Assembly: GCA_910574455.1 (NCBI GenBank)
Contig: CAJSYZ010000012.1
Coordinates: 43,317 to 107,316, forward strand
From: Trichaptum fuscoviolaceum
Taxonomy: Eukaryota; Basidiomycota; Agaricomycetes; Hymenochaetales; Trichaptaceae
DNA: 64,000 nucleotides
Reading direction: 5' to 3'
Shown here: one piece after another, positions 29,372 to 40,261 of the stretch
Position numbering within the stretch: position 1 is the stretch's first letter
Layout: every line of letters begins with the position of its first letter
Notes under the pieces: generated by a model
Told to the model about the DNA's origin: nothing
Database searches by the model: none
Seen by the model: only the letters and a program-made list of their open reading frames with translations
Program-made: the position numbers and the translations under genes

Positions 29372-31273
29372 GTATCTAAATAAATGTCTGCACAATATGG
29401 ATGTGCATATGTACTCGCGATACAGAACGAGATTTGCATATAAAACGTGCGAGAAGACTGGACATGTTGAAGAGGTAGAGTCGACTCAAGGTGACCGGCA
29501 TGGTGCCCCGGGCTGTATTTGTCTGTGTTTGTACACTGTCGATCTCATCAACGTTAGGCAGCAAGTCCTGGGCATTGGCACAAACCATCCAGCAACCAGC
29601 AATCAGCCCATGGCATATGCATCACCATCTGCACACTGACACATCGACCTCATTGCATCTCATTTCCGTCCACTCTCTCACTCTCTCACTCGCTTGTCTG
29701 TCTGGTCTTGCTGTGTTCTTCTTTTTATTCTTGATCTTCTGGTTTTGCTATCATCATCATCACTTTCATCATCTTTGTCACCCTCTGGCCCCGGTATCGA
29801 GAAAAATTCACCAAATCATCAATATCACCATCCAGATTCCAGATCCTCCAATCCTCCAATCCACTACCCACCTCCTACTACCCACCGGCCACCATCCCAC
29901 TCACACACCTCACACCTCACACCTCACACCGCAAACCACAAACCTGCGTCTTCACCCCAACTCAGATCCCTTCCTCGAAAGTCCAGCCCAGAATCACCCA
30001 ACCCGGGTCCAGATCCGGGTGCGCTCTGCGCTCTGCGCACTGCGCACTGCCAGTCCCAGTCTCACGAGGCTCGAGGCTCGAGATACCCGGTGTGCGCCTG
30101 CGTGGGCGGCTTGCTATCCTCGTCCAGTCTTGGAACTTAGTATCTCGAGTCTCAGGTCAGCTCTATGCGATGTGTATGTGTCTGCGTCTGGTCTTGATCC
30201 TGGGCCTTACCCCTCGTCGAACGAAACTCTCGGTAAACACTCCACGATCTACCCCAGATCCGGGCTTAGTACTGGGTTGCTCGAACTCCAGCTACTAGCT
30301 CACCTACTCCACCCGCGAGCCACGAGTCAAAAGAGGAAAAGAACCCAAACCCAGCGTTCGCGCCTGTGCCTGCGCCTGCTTTGTATACACCTGCTCCTGC
30401 TCCTGCTCCAGCTCCTGCTCTGGCTGTGTATCCCGTGCACTGTACGAAGCTAGGTGAGTTGCTTCGCTTCTCTCCGTCACGGTACCTACCTCGTTCTTTC
30501 GTCCCCGCGCAGACGTTATCGACATTGACGCTGACGCTGCTCGGGACATGTGCGTGTGCGCGTGTGCGCGTGTGTGCGGAACTTGCGTTTTTGGTTCTCG
30601 CGCGAACGCAAGAGAGCGCGATGCCGCAACTTCGTACGACGTCAAGGACGGATGATGATTTCGATGATTTGGCGTGCGTTGCGTGTGGTTAGGGAGTCTT
30701 TATTTGACTCTGACTCTCTGTGACCCCGCGATGCTCCAACGCTCCAACCCATGCACCTGCCCATCCTTGCGCACTCACCTACGTCTCACTCTCACTACCC
30801 ATCCTCACACCGTTTCACTGTACCCAACACTCCAGATTCCCAGATCTCCTGATCTCTTGTATACATATACATAGCCAAAGCACGAGATTACCACTTGGCA
30901 CCGCCAGTCGGTCGTGACTCATAATCATAAAAAAATAAAAATAAAATCACCAGATCGAAGTCTTGCACTCATAAGTTATTGGAAAACACCCATCCAGGCT
31001 CCACTAGCAAATGATATGTGCACCTGCTGCACAAGCCGCCCTCTCCTCAACCCACTCAAGTAGATAGAGTCGTAGCACCCATAACTCATCCATGTCTATC
31101 TTCGTCCATCAAAATCACACCGTCATCCCAATCCCAATACACATATTCCATATACATATATAGACAACAAGAACAAAAACAAGAACATGGACAAAAAAAA
31201 TCTCTCACAAGATAATCGCTTGACTCGGAGCAAGTTTTCCTGCATTACTAAAAGAAACATTATATCAGCTGAT
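29372..31273. other. Gene-poor C/T-rich region
   Basis: Pyrimidine-rich, low-complexity sequence such as CTCCTGCTCCTGCTCC at 30378-30415 and CACACCTCACACC near 29906. Long open frames here, including a 320-codon one at 29491-30453, are products of that composition; their translations are His/Ser/Pro/Leu-rich with no domain. I see no supported gene. Confidence 0.5.
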
Positions 31274-31376
31274 GCATTAAGGGGGAATCGAACCCCCGGC
31301 GGGTCGAGCTTTCAGGCGAACTGGAAGATTCGAACACGAATGGCAACGACCCAGGTTACCACTACCCCATTAATGC
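31274..31376 (-). tRNA. tRNA-Gly(GCC) with 33-nt intron, copy 1
   Basis: Minus-strand tRNA gene. The acceptor stem GCATTAA/TTAATGC is perfect (7 bp), the D arm GGGTAGTGGTAACC fits, the anticodon stem GGTCG/CGACC closes only after removing an intron, loop TTGCCA gives anticodon GCC, and the T arm is GGGGG-TTCGATT-CCCCC. Discriminator base is A. The 33-nt intron follows position 37, the canonical eukaryotic site. A TTTCTTTT tract downstream on the minus strand can serve as pol III terminator. Mature length without CCA is about 71 nt. Confidence 0.93.
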
Positions 31377-34300
31377 TTACTGTAATATTTATTGATTTAT
31401 GTCGATAGCAGTAGCTGGAGTAAGTGGATACTAGTACCGTGAGCTAGCGAGTAATCAGTGGTTTGGTGGGTGAAGTTGCTAGCTCATTGAGTGGTTGGAG
31501 TCGTAGGTAGACGGGCGGATTGATTGCGTGGCTTGTGTGCCAGAGATTTGAGGGCCTTGGGCTACGCCGTTACGGTTGTGGTTCCTGCATTGTATGAAAG
31601 GATAGATGAGTTGAGTCGACACTCGGTACACCAGTTGCGGATAGTGGTCGATTGTTGACTGTAGCCAACAGTTGGCAGTTGGCGGTCTAGGAAGGAGATG
31701 TTGGTGGAGATGTAGTGTCTGCCAGTGAGGGGAGAGACGCAAATAAGTCCGGCGAGAGATTTCAGAAACCGGAGCTCAGAAAACAGGACACAGATCAGAG
31801 CACAAGGAACGAAGTACGAAGAAAGAGACCATGACGAGAAGATATTTCCTTGTCAGGCGTCAGGCGTCAGGCGTCAGGCGCATGGGACGCAAGGGTCGAG
31901 AGTCGAGGGTCCAGAGGTCAGGCATCTAGGGACGAGAGGTGTTGATTGTGATTGTGATTATGCTGCGCAAAAAGCCTGCGCGCGGTAGCACGCGAGCACG
32001 AGAGAACGAAATAACGAAAGGAACTGATGCACCTACCAGCACCTGGTCTGAGTGGGGTAGGGAGCTCGTTCCCCGCCCTGCGTTCGGGCGTTCGGGCGTT
32101 CGCGTATCCATTCGCACGTAAGTGGGGCTCGGGTGCACGAGAATAGTATGTTTGCGTAAGTGTAAGTGTCGGTGACTCGTCGGCGTCGGTGCCTCAGGAT
32201 CCACCTGTATTGAACTAAAACAAGAAACGGCCGACAACTGGCGAACGATGTGCGCAGACTCGTTCATCATACCGCAGTGCGCAGTCCATGGTTCTCCACG
32301 GCTTGCGCCGTGCGCCGGACACCACGAGCGTGATCGGACTCAGGATGAGGATCGGCACTCTGACTGCGACTCGGACGGTGAGCGTGAGCGTGCGTCGACA
32401 CTTAAGGCAGGCAGAGCCGCGGCTGACATTAGGTCCGTCCGTCCACACCTGACCTGACCTGACCTGACCTGACCTGACCTGACCTGACCTGACCTGACCT
32501 GTCCGAGCCTGACCTTGCGCAAGACCATGAGCCAAAACGAGTGCAAGCCGCATTTTTAAGGCTTCGATTTTGATTTTGATTTTGATTTTTCGTCGGCAGC
32601 GGCCCGGGGTCAGCGAGGTGGATAAGAGTGCCAGTGCCAGCGCTCCGGCCCGGGGCTGTCGTGCGCAATAGGACGCTGAGGAGGAGGGCGAGGCGATGGG
32701 AGTTGGTGACTTGGAATTGAGGATGGAAATGAGATGGAGATGGCGTTTTGGTTGTGATTGGAGGTCACGGTGGTGAAAGGAGTAGAACGTCATGGCCCGG
32801 ACAGAGTTGCTAAAGCGTGATTGCGCTGAGAGCCGCTTACGCGTGGGCGGGACGTCGTCGTGTCGATGTTGATGATGATGTTGAAGTCGATTCTGAGGAA
32901 GGACCGAGAGAAGTTCGCGGTGTGCGTGGAATAGAAGAGCTTGAGTCTGAGTAGCGAGCTTAAGGGTGCAGACATAGTCGCTGACGTTAGAGGGTTGCTT
33001 ATTGTGTGATACGTGTATGGATGTGAGTGTGAGTGTCAGTTTAGTTGGACAACGGTTCTGACCTGATATTCTCTCGCATGACGAAGCCCGAGATTGAGTA
33101 GTGTCCAGCGCACCGACCGATCGATTGAAACGGAGTGCCAGAGACTGGCGCGAGAACGCATGAGAGGCGAGCGTTGTCTCTGTCCCTTAGGCTAATCTGC
33201 AGACAGTTTGCGGGATGGGAGGTCGAGTGCACGAGCCTTGCGAAGGATGCACGAGGAACATGCCAGTGTGCTGGACTTGGGAGGAAATGTGTTGCGTGGT
33301 TGGGGAGAGCCTGATTGAACGTTGACAAGTTGTTTCACGGCCTCAAGAGTCAAGACAAGACAACGATATATAGCGCAAAAGGACAATTAGGCCATGTTAG
33401 ACTTGTACGGAATCTGGGAAGGAAGAGAGAAGACCAGCTTCAGCCCGGGGCTGAAAATTTAGAAGTCAATGTAGTTGATTTGGCGAGCTCCATCTAGTAC
33501 AGGAGGTGTGGAGAGTGATATAGATAAATGGGAGGAGAAAGAGAGCGATGTTGTGAGCGATGATGGTTTGACGCTAAGAGCAGAGCTTGCTGACGGGACG
33601 AGGCGGAGATCCGGACCGGTGAGAATCAAGTGACCGCGGCCGTGACTTGAAGGTGAACGAGCGATCCTTCGTCCATCCACGGCTACCTGCATAGACGGAC
33701 GAATACGCTCACAGCCGGCCTGGGCCGAGTGCTGACTGACTGCAAGTCGTCTCCTTCCATGACCAACGAACCGACCGATTGACTTGGACAGACTCAGACC
33801 TCGGCTGTTTGACTCGACCGCGCCTGTCCGCCGTGACTGCACCGTGGTAACTGGTCCATGCCGCGCTCTCGACTGCGTCGCGTCGTCTGGCCTTCGCACT
33901 CGTGACCTGTTGCGCCGCGCCGCGTCTCTTCTGCTTTGGTCCGAATTCGGCGCCTGGTTTAGAGAGAAAGGACAAGCGGGCGGGAAGACAAGACACTGAA
34001 GGTACGTGCACTCCGTACTCCGCATCCGCGTCCTCGTGCATCTCATATCCCACATCTCCTAGCACGCACATCTGCCTACCCCGCCCCACCTCGCCAAATT
34101 CGAGCGCCTATGGTGCTGTTGTCTACCCCGCGTCTTCCCCACCCCGCTCTCTCCCTTTCCGGTGCCCGCGCGAAGTCGAGGCCCTCACCCCTTCCTCAGT
34201 CCTCCCACTCTCCGCCCATTCCCAACCCGGGATCCCAGCTGGTCTGAACCTGGCGTCTGGGCGCACTCAGTCTCTTACGCCCAACAAGGCCCGAGGGCCT

Positions 34301-34433
34301 CGTTCTCCATCTCACGTCCCTCACAAACCCCAAATATCCCATCTCGCAGTGCCACAAGCAACACAAACTGACTTCCCAATTATTAAGTCTGTCTGGCCCA
34401 GCTCTTGAGGTAACTAAAACACAATTTTTGCAA
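31377..34433. other. Gene-poor region between tRNA-Gly copies
   Basis: No supported protein gene. It contains a four-fold CAGGCGT-type repeat near 31855-31880, a GACCT tandem array (32447-32500) and a GATTTT run near 32566-32588. Open frames are low-complexity and lack any recognisable domain or consistent splicing pattern. Confidence 0.5.
32447..32500 (+). repeat. Pentanucleotide tandem repeat (GACCT)n
   Basis: Ten perfect GACCT units at 32451-32500, preceded by a partial unit (ACCT at 32447). On the other strand it reads AGGTC. The array is perfect and probably length-variable. Confidence 0.95.
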
Positions 34434-34530
34434 GCATTAATGGGGTAGTGGTAACCTTGGTCGTTGCCATTCGAGTCTTAATCGTCATCGTCAAGCTCGA
34501 CCCGCCGGGGGTTCGATTCCCCCTTAATGC
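34434..34530 (+). tRNA. tRNA-Gly(GCC) with 27-nt intron, copy 2
   Basis: Plus-strand copy with the same exon sequence as copy 1 apart from one base near the D/anticodon junction. Acceptor GCATTAA/TTAATGC, anticodon stem GGTCG/CGACC formed across a 27-nt intron after TTGCCA, T arm GGGGG-TTCGATT-CCCCC, discriminator A. A T6 tract at about 34546 is a good pol III terminator. Confidence 0.93.
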
Positions 34531-35504
34531 AATACATTCCTGCTTCTTTTTTATCACTTCATTTGTAAATAACTTCTCATCCTAACGGGCACCTTCATTT
34601 CTTTTTATCTATAGCGAGATGGGGGTTGTAATACCAGTGGGCCTCTAGGGATTGAGTTAGTGTTTGATTGATAATAATGATCTTGTGGCAGAGCTTACTC
34701 TGTGAAAACTGATATTATTGTAGAGATGTTGATTTGGGACACAAGTGAGATGGTTCTCATATGTATTGGTTGTTGATAACAAGGTACACCGGAAATGCGG
34801 GGTTGAATGGCATAATGGTATGTTGTAGCTATAGATAAATGGCAACTAGTGGTCCTTAGTCCCATAGTCTGTTGATCAATGCCGTGCACAATGCATATGT
34901 ATGTTCAGCTGCTAACTTGAAAGCCCGGGCCCTGGGTTGGACCCGTATGCAGTGCACAATACTTGCTATATGTAGTATGTTACATGTACTGTCCAAACCC
35001 AACCAAATTCTGTGCAGGTGCTTACTAATGTTATGTATCTTTCAAGTTTTTTTACATATGTTCCAGCCCGGCCTGAGCCTGAGTGAGCCAAGCTGCTTTC
35101 TTTTCTGTTTACTGGGGCCTTTTTTTTCGCTATCTGCCGCTTGCCTTTAGCTACATTTCCGAGTCATGATTATCCTTTCCCCAAAAAGCCTGCACATCAT
35201 ATGTCCAATAGACGTGACCACTGCGGGAGGCGGAGCACAGTTGCTGTGCCTATACTGGTGCTCCAGAGCCAGGAGATACATACATCATACATTTCAAAAT
35301 GTCACACTAGAGTTAACTACTCAAACCCACTCACATGCAAGATACATGAATAAATAAATAAATGACAACAAGGCTTGTGCTATGTAGAAGTCGTGCTGCT
35401 CTGTTCCAGTGCTTGCAGCTTACCCCCCGCGCACGGCCTAATGCAGCTCGGTGCTTAGGGTAAGGGAGAAAACGGAAAAAAAAGCACCTCGCTGTGGCCT
35501 AATT
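34531..35504. other. Gene-poor region between tRNA-Gly copies 2 and 3
   Basis: AT-richer than its surroundings. I see no protein gene and no clear repeat. Confidence 0.45.
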
Positions 35505-35595
35505 GCATTAAGGGGGAATCGAACCCCCGGCGGGTCGAGCTTACCGGTTAAGACTCGAATGGCAACGACCCAGGTTACCACTACCCCATTAATGC
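35505..35595 (-). tRNA. tRNA-Gly(GCC) with 21-nt intron, copy 3
   Basis: Minus-strand copy. Exons match copy 1 in the acceptor, anticodon (GCC) and T arms. The intron is 21 nt and looks like a shortened version of the copy-2 intron: both begin TTCGAGTCTTAA. Discriminator A. A T8 tract lies downstream on the minus strand (about 35476-35483). Confidence 0.93.
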
Positions 35596-38255
35596 TTATG
35601 GCAGTGGAGAAGAAGGGAGTGATGAGATGTCTATGGAGACTCGGAGGGCTGGTGGGTTGACGCTGGGACATGTGCGAAAGAGTTGCCTGGGCGGGCTGGT
35701 GGGAGGGGAGATGAAGGGATGGAGAGGCGGGGGTGGAGGAGGGTGGGGTGAATGGGATTGGGATTGGGATTGGGACGGCGGATGGAGACGGTGATGAGAA
35801 CGGATGCGATGCGGATGCGGAGATGGGTCGAAGACGAGGCCGGGTCCGCGCGCTCGGAGATTATATTATGGTCCGTCGCTGGATGAGCTGTGTCCCTCTC
35901 TATCTAACCCCCTGCCCCGCTTTTTGTGAGCCGATATGAGGAGACGTGGTTCGACGCGAGGCTGGAAGTCGCTCGACGCCGTCCAGAGCTTATCGCATGG
36001 GCCACGAGGTGACTCCGCTGGCTTTTTTCATCCACCTCCGTCCGAGTGCGACGGCTGGAGATCGGATGACTTCAGGGGGACGGAGCTTCGGGGAGGTCGA
36101 GGTCGAGTTGGATGTGCCACGGCCGGGTGAGGTAGGTGAGGGAGGAGATGCATGGAGGGTTGCCGGCGAGGGCGTCTGCGGAAGAATGGTGTGTCATTGC
36201 GCGAGGTTGTTCTGGCTTTTTGGTGTCGCAGCCAGTTCCCGCACCGTCTCGAACCCACTACGAACGTATTCACGAGTCGATGTCGATAGGAGGTAAGTGC
36301 GCTGTCGGAAGGTCTTCGTCAGCTTCGAGCCACCTAGTATGGACAGAGACTTTATCGACCACTGCTGGCTGGCCGCTCGCTGACCTGGTAATGTTGGTTA
36401 ACGAAGTGTGCTCTGCGGGACGGAGTTAGCGACGTACGTAGATACAGTCTTTTCCTTGATTCATTTTCTCTGAAACCAGCGTCGTGCCTCGCGCGTTCAA
36501 AAGGCATGGATGAACTGTTCTGGAGAGAAGATTCTCGCCCGTTGGCATCGCGGTTTTGCGTATAGACCGATAAGTCGCATCAGGACGAGCCGCTAAAGGA
36601 CGCTCAGGTGCTTGCTCGTGCTTCAATCAAGATGGTAGCGGTAGCTAATATAACTTGAGCTAAAGTCGGATTAATACCCGGATGGCACCTGCAGGCTGCA
36701 GACAGCCGCACAATTCACCAGCCTATACCCTCTTCCTATGACCGCGAACCTCGCTGCGTTAATCACATTCTAGCCTCGCGCCGCATGAAAAGCAGGGTGT
36801 TGACGGTGATTCACGGTTTGAGTTGGTGCTGGTGTTGAGCGAATTGAGGCGCCAAGGTTGCGTTCGTTGTCTGGAGTCTGGACGCTGCGGAACGGTGAAT
36901 GGACCGCGCAATGGATGCTTGCCTCTCATCCTCATAGCCGACCGACTACGAAGGTCCGCATCTGCTTCTGAAGTACGAGGAGACTGACTCGCAGTTTGGT
37001 AGGGGCTGATACTGGTGAGGTCGGAAAGGAAATGTGAGACCGACGGGAATGTGAGGTGTTGGTAAGATGACACGTACAATTTTGTCGCTTTCCCAATGTC
37101 TGGCCGACTTCCCTCTTCTTCGTTCTTGCAACTAAGTCCTATTGGCATTCTCCTGCATATCCCATCTGCGTATCTGGTGATGTGCGAATTGAAGTGAGCG
37201 CTGTCGTCGTCGTAATGGACGTTTGCAGGAAGTCCATCGAGTCCGTGACGATGCGGGCGTCGGCAACTGAAAGCATAGGCAAAAGACTTTAACGAAAGTG
37301 CGAAGGTTATGATGGGTAAAATTATAGGAGGATAACGTGCAGAGGTGACTGATGTCGATATTGTGGATAAGCAGAAGTGAATGACAGATATAGAGGGACG
37401 ACTCGGATGTTGGCTGAGTTCCAAAAAGAGAAAGAGGCGCCCAAGATTGTGACGCCCTTCGCCTCTTCAACTAGTACGTCCAGTATCTTCACTCACAATT
37501 TTCATCGGGCACCTCTATCTCTAATATATCAACATAAATAGTCATCAGCCACCGCTTTCTTCTGGGATGCGGAGAAGGGACAACGGACCTTGATCAATAC
37601 AGAAAACTATGCCAGTGCGTTGCGACACGTTTCTATTGAACCATACTGCGAACAGAGCTCTCTCTCTGTCTCTCATATACATATGGGAAGGCGCAGTTCT
37701 CCGCTGAATGCTCTGCCTGACCTCGGAGGTCCTCTCTCCCGACTGCGCAGCTTTACATTTCTTCACAGGTCGCAGTAACTGAGCGAGGCGGACGAATCCG
37801 TGCGGCGCCGTGAGTTGCATATGACGCATCATTCATCATCATTGCTAGTTTACACGGTATTCATCTCAGTGATCCTGGTGTATATTCACTTTGCAAGAGA
37901 TTTACAAAATTTAACATGCTGTTGAATAGAGGGATTTTAAAAAGGTCTGCCACGCAGATTTCAAGCAAGCGAAGCTGGATCCAGTGGAGTACAACTCATG
38001 ACATTTCCGAGAAGAAAATGGATCCTTAGCAAAGCAAGTGCAAAGTTGCACGAAGGATACCGAAAGTCTTTTTGCAATGCTACCGCAAGGCTAATTCAAA
38101 AAACTGAAACCCAAATAGAGCTTGAAGCCTTGAATTAGTTTGCGTCTAAAAGTGAATTAAAATATTGACTATACTATTTGGCATCGATAAATGTAATACA
38201 TCAATCCGGAAGGATCAATACATCTTGTCATTAATTCTTATTCTGCATTGGAACT
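35596..38255. other. Gene-poor region, no supported gene
   Basis: Includes a G-rich run of four GGGATT-type units (35750-35776). Minus-strand frames at 36759-37424 and 37132-37470 have no recognisable domain. From about 37860 the sequence becomes AT-rich. I cannot support a gene here. Confidence 0.45.
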
Positions 38256-38741
38256 CTACTTCCCCACGCTAACCCCGTACGCTGGAATTGTTGTTATTAC
38301 TGGTTTTATGTTAACCCTGACATTGCCAAGATTGTATGAGTGAAGGAGCTCGCGGCACTTTTCAATAACTGTGGTCTCGTCAGAGCCAAGAAGAAAAACA
38401 CAAATCCGAATATGCCTGTCGTCAGCCTGTAAAGACACGACTTCCCTTGAGCGCAAAAGGGTGATAATCTTCTGAACTAGCTCCATCCATACTGATGTGA
38501 TCGCAGTGCCGTCCCATCGATATTGTGCGTTAGGCGCCAAACGGTCCCATGATACCTCCAGCATCATTTCACTACCACGAAAAGAAGGAACAGCAAACGA
38601 TGGCAGTGGAGATAGTGAGCAATCGGCAGGTTGAGCTTGCTGAGTGGGCAAAGGGGACGAGGGAGTTGTCGAGGCATCGGCATCAGTTGCAACATATTTG
38701 TGTTCAACCATGGTGACGGCAATGCGAGTTTCTAGAGCCAA
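38256..38741 (-). CDS. Small uncharacterised protein, 161 aa
   Basis: Single open frame from ATG at 38741 (another in-frame ATG at 38711) to stop at 38256. The first ~50 residues are Ser/Pro/Gln-rich and probably disordered. The rest is compact: WDGTAITSVWMELVQKIITLL, then a hydrophobic strand IRICVFLLGS and TTVIEKCRELLHSYNLGNVRVNIKP. The CRELL-x-S-x...V-x-V motif with a preceding hydrophobic strand also occurs in the plus-strand gene at 54693, so the two look like distant members of one family. Function unknown. The true start could lie in an upstream exon. Confidence 0.5.
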   Translation of the reverse strand: MALETRIAVTMVEHKYVATDADASTTPSSPLPTQQAQPADCSLSPLPSFAVPSFRGSEMMLEVSWDRLAPNAQYRWDGTAITSVWMELVQKIITLLRSREVVSLQADDRHIRICVFLLGSDETTVIEKCRELLHSYNLGNVRVNIKPVITTIPAYGVSVGK

Positions 38742-40261
38742 AGAGGGGCAGATGTTTGGGTATATTAGTTAATGTATAGTGTAGTAACCAGAGACATAAT
38801 GTATTTACGACTGTCTGGTAATAGAACCGCTGTGCTTTACGACTCAAGGTTGGGCGAGTGTGCTGATGTCGTGATCTCTGTATGCAGCTACATGCTTGGC
38901 TTATATACAGCACCCTGCGTATAAAAGTCATTAAGAAGGCCCCAGAACACATAGAACAGTGCACGGACCACAAATGAGTAGATTATTGTGTTTCTAGTCA
39001 CAATTGAATGAAACAGAGTCAGACGGGCGCGCGTTAGCGCCCATCGGGTCTATAAATGAGTCAATATATTTTAGCGCATAAAGTTCTACCGAGGATAAAG
39101 TTCTACCGAGGGCGAGTGAAAACAAGTGACTCATTCATACCTAGCTCTTCAAGCGCCGGAACAACCACGTCGAGTTTAGCATCGTCCAGGTCGAACCCAC
39201 AGTTCTCGCGCGAAGACTTTCTACTGCGTACGAGTGCCCCACCTCTAAACTGAGGTCAATTGCACGTTGCCAACTCTGTTTTCTGCGCTAGTTAGGAGTC
39301 CTCCGATCATGGTTTTTTGGGGTACAGGGCCATAGGAATCGAGGAGATCCTTCACGTGTCTGTTATAGCCGCAGGGCGCTTAATTTCCGCGCTCAGCGCC
39401 CATTGATGAATAAAGCGGGAAGTGTCTGCGGATTCTTGAAATCTTTTCGGAGGAGCAATGAGCGGTCTCCGATATCCTGCCATTGGCTTCTCCGTCTAAT
39501 CTAATTCTCCTTGATCCTTCGTAAGTTCGGCTGTAAAAGCGTCTAGCCAGGATCCCGGTGGGCTTTCGTTTTGTGTGTGGCAGATGGAAGGATATGCACT
39601 GGGGTATCCGAGGTATTGTAAATCAATGGCATGCCCGGGAAACGAGGGGGGCTGGATTTTGAGGCTTCCCCGTTGCAGTATGGTGGGCGTGGTCAGCCTA
39701 GCCGGCCCCAGTGCACGAAATGTGAACGCTCTCTTCATCTACAAGAGCACAAGTTTAGCCAGCTCTAATTCAAAATGTACTGGCAATGTATTGCCTATTT
39801 CACTTACATACTTCATCACACTAGACATGGTCGCAAATTCGAACGCGTATGATGTAGGGTCTCGTACAAAGGCGTTACGGTCCGGGGCTCCCCTTGCGCA
39901 TAGTGTGCACCGCATAGTTACGGATAAAGAGAATGTCTTGTGTGTGGCAGTCTATCTCACGACATGGCGAATTAAAGCGCTTTACTGTGTAAGATAACTT
40001 AATGAGCTGGTATCGGTGGACGCACGAACACGGTTTGAAGATGATGGGCATGCCGGATGGACAACTTGATCGGCCGACAATGGCAAAGTTCAAGTCGATG
40101 AAGGCCGGCCCTAACACATAACTTGAAGTTGATTTCTCCGTATTCACATAATATGCTATTTACACTAAAGTACTTCCTGCTAAAGACAATCAGATTAAGT
40201 CAGAAAATTCTCGTGGACCTGGAGTTAAAGTGGTCTCACTTGACATTAGCACCCGCCATTT
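38742..40261. other. Intergenic, no gene recognised
   Basis: GC-rich hairpin-like words (GGGCGCGCGTTAGCGCCC near 39027 and a GGGCGCTTAAT...CAGCGCCC pair at 39367-39394) stand out. A duplicated phrase, AAAGTTCTACCGAGG, occurs twice in tandem near 39080-39111. No coding region is supported. Confidence 0.4.

Noticed and set aside
29491..30453. A 320-codon plus-strand open frame
   Set aside because: The translation is His/Ser/Pro/Leu-rich from pyrimidine-rich low-complexity DNA, with overlapping open frames on other frames and no domain.
32215..34408. Several overlapping 150-200-codon frames around the GACCT array
   Set aside because: Open on both strands at once, repeat-driven composition, no introns or domains that join them.
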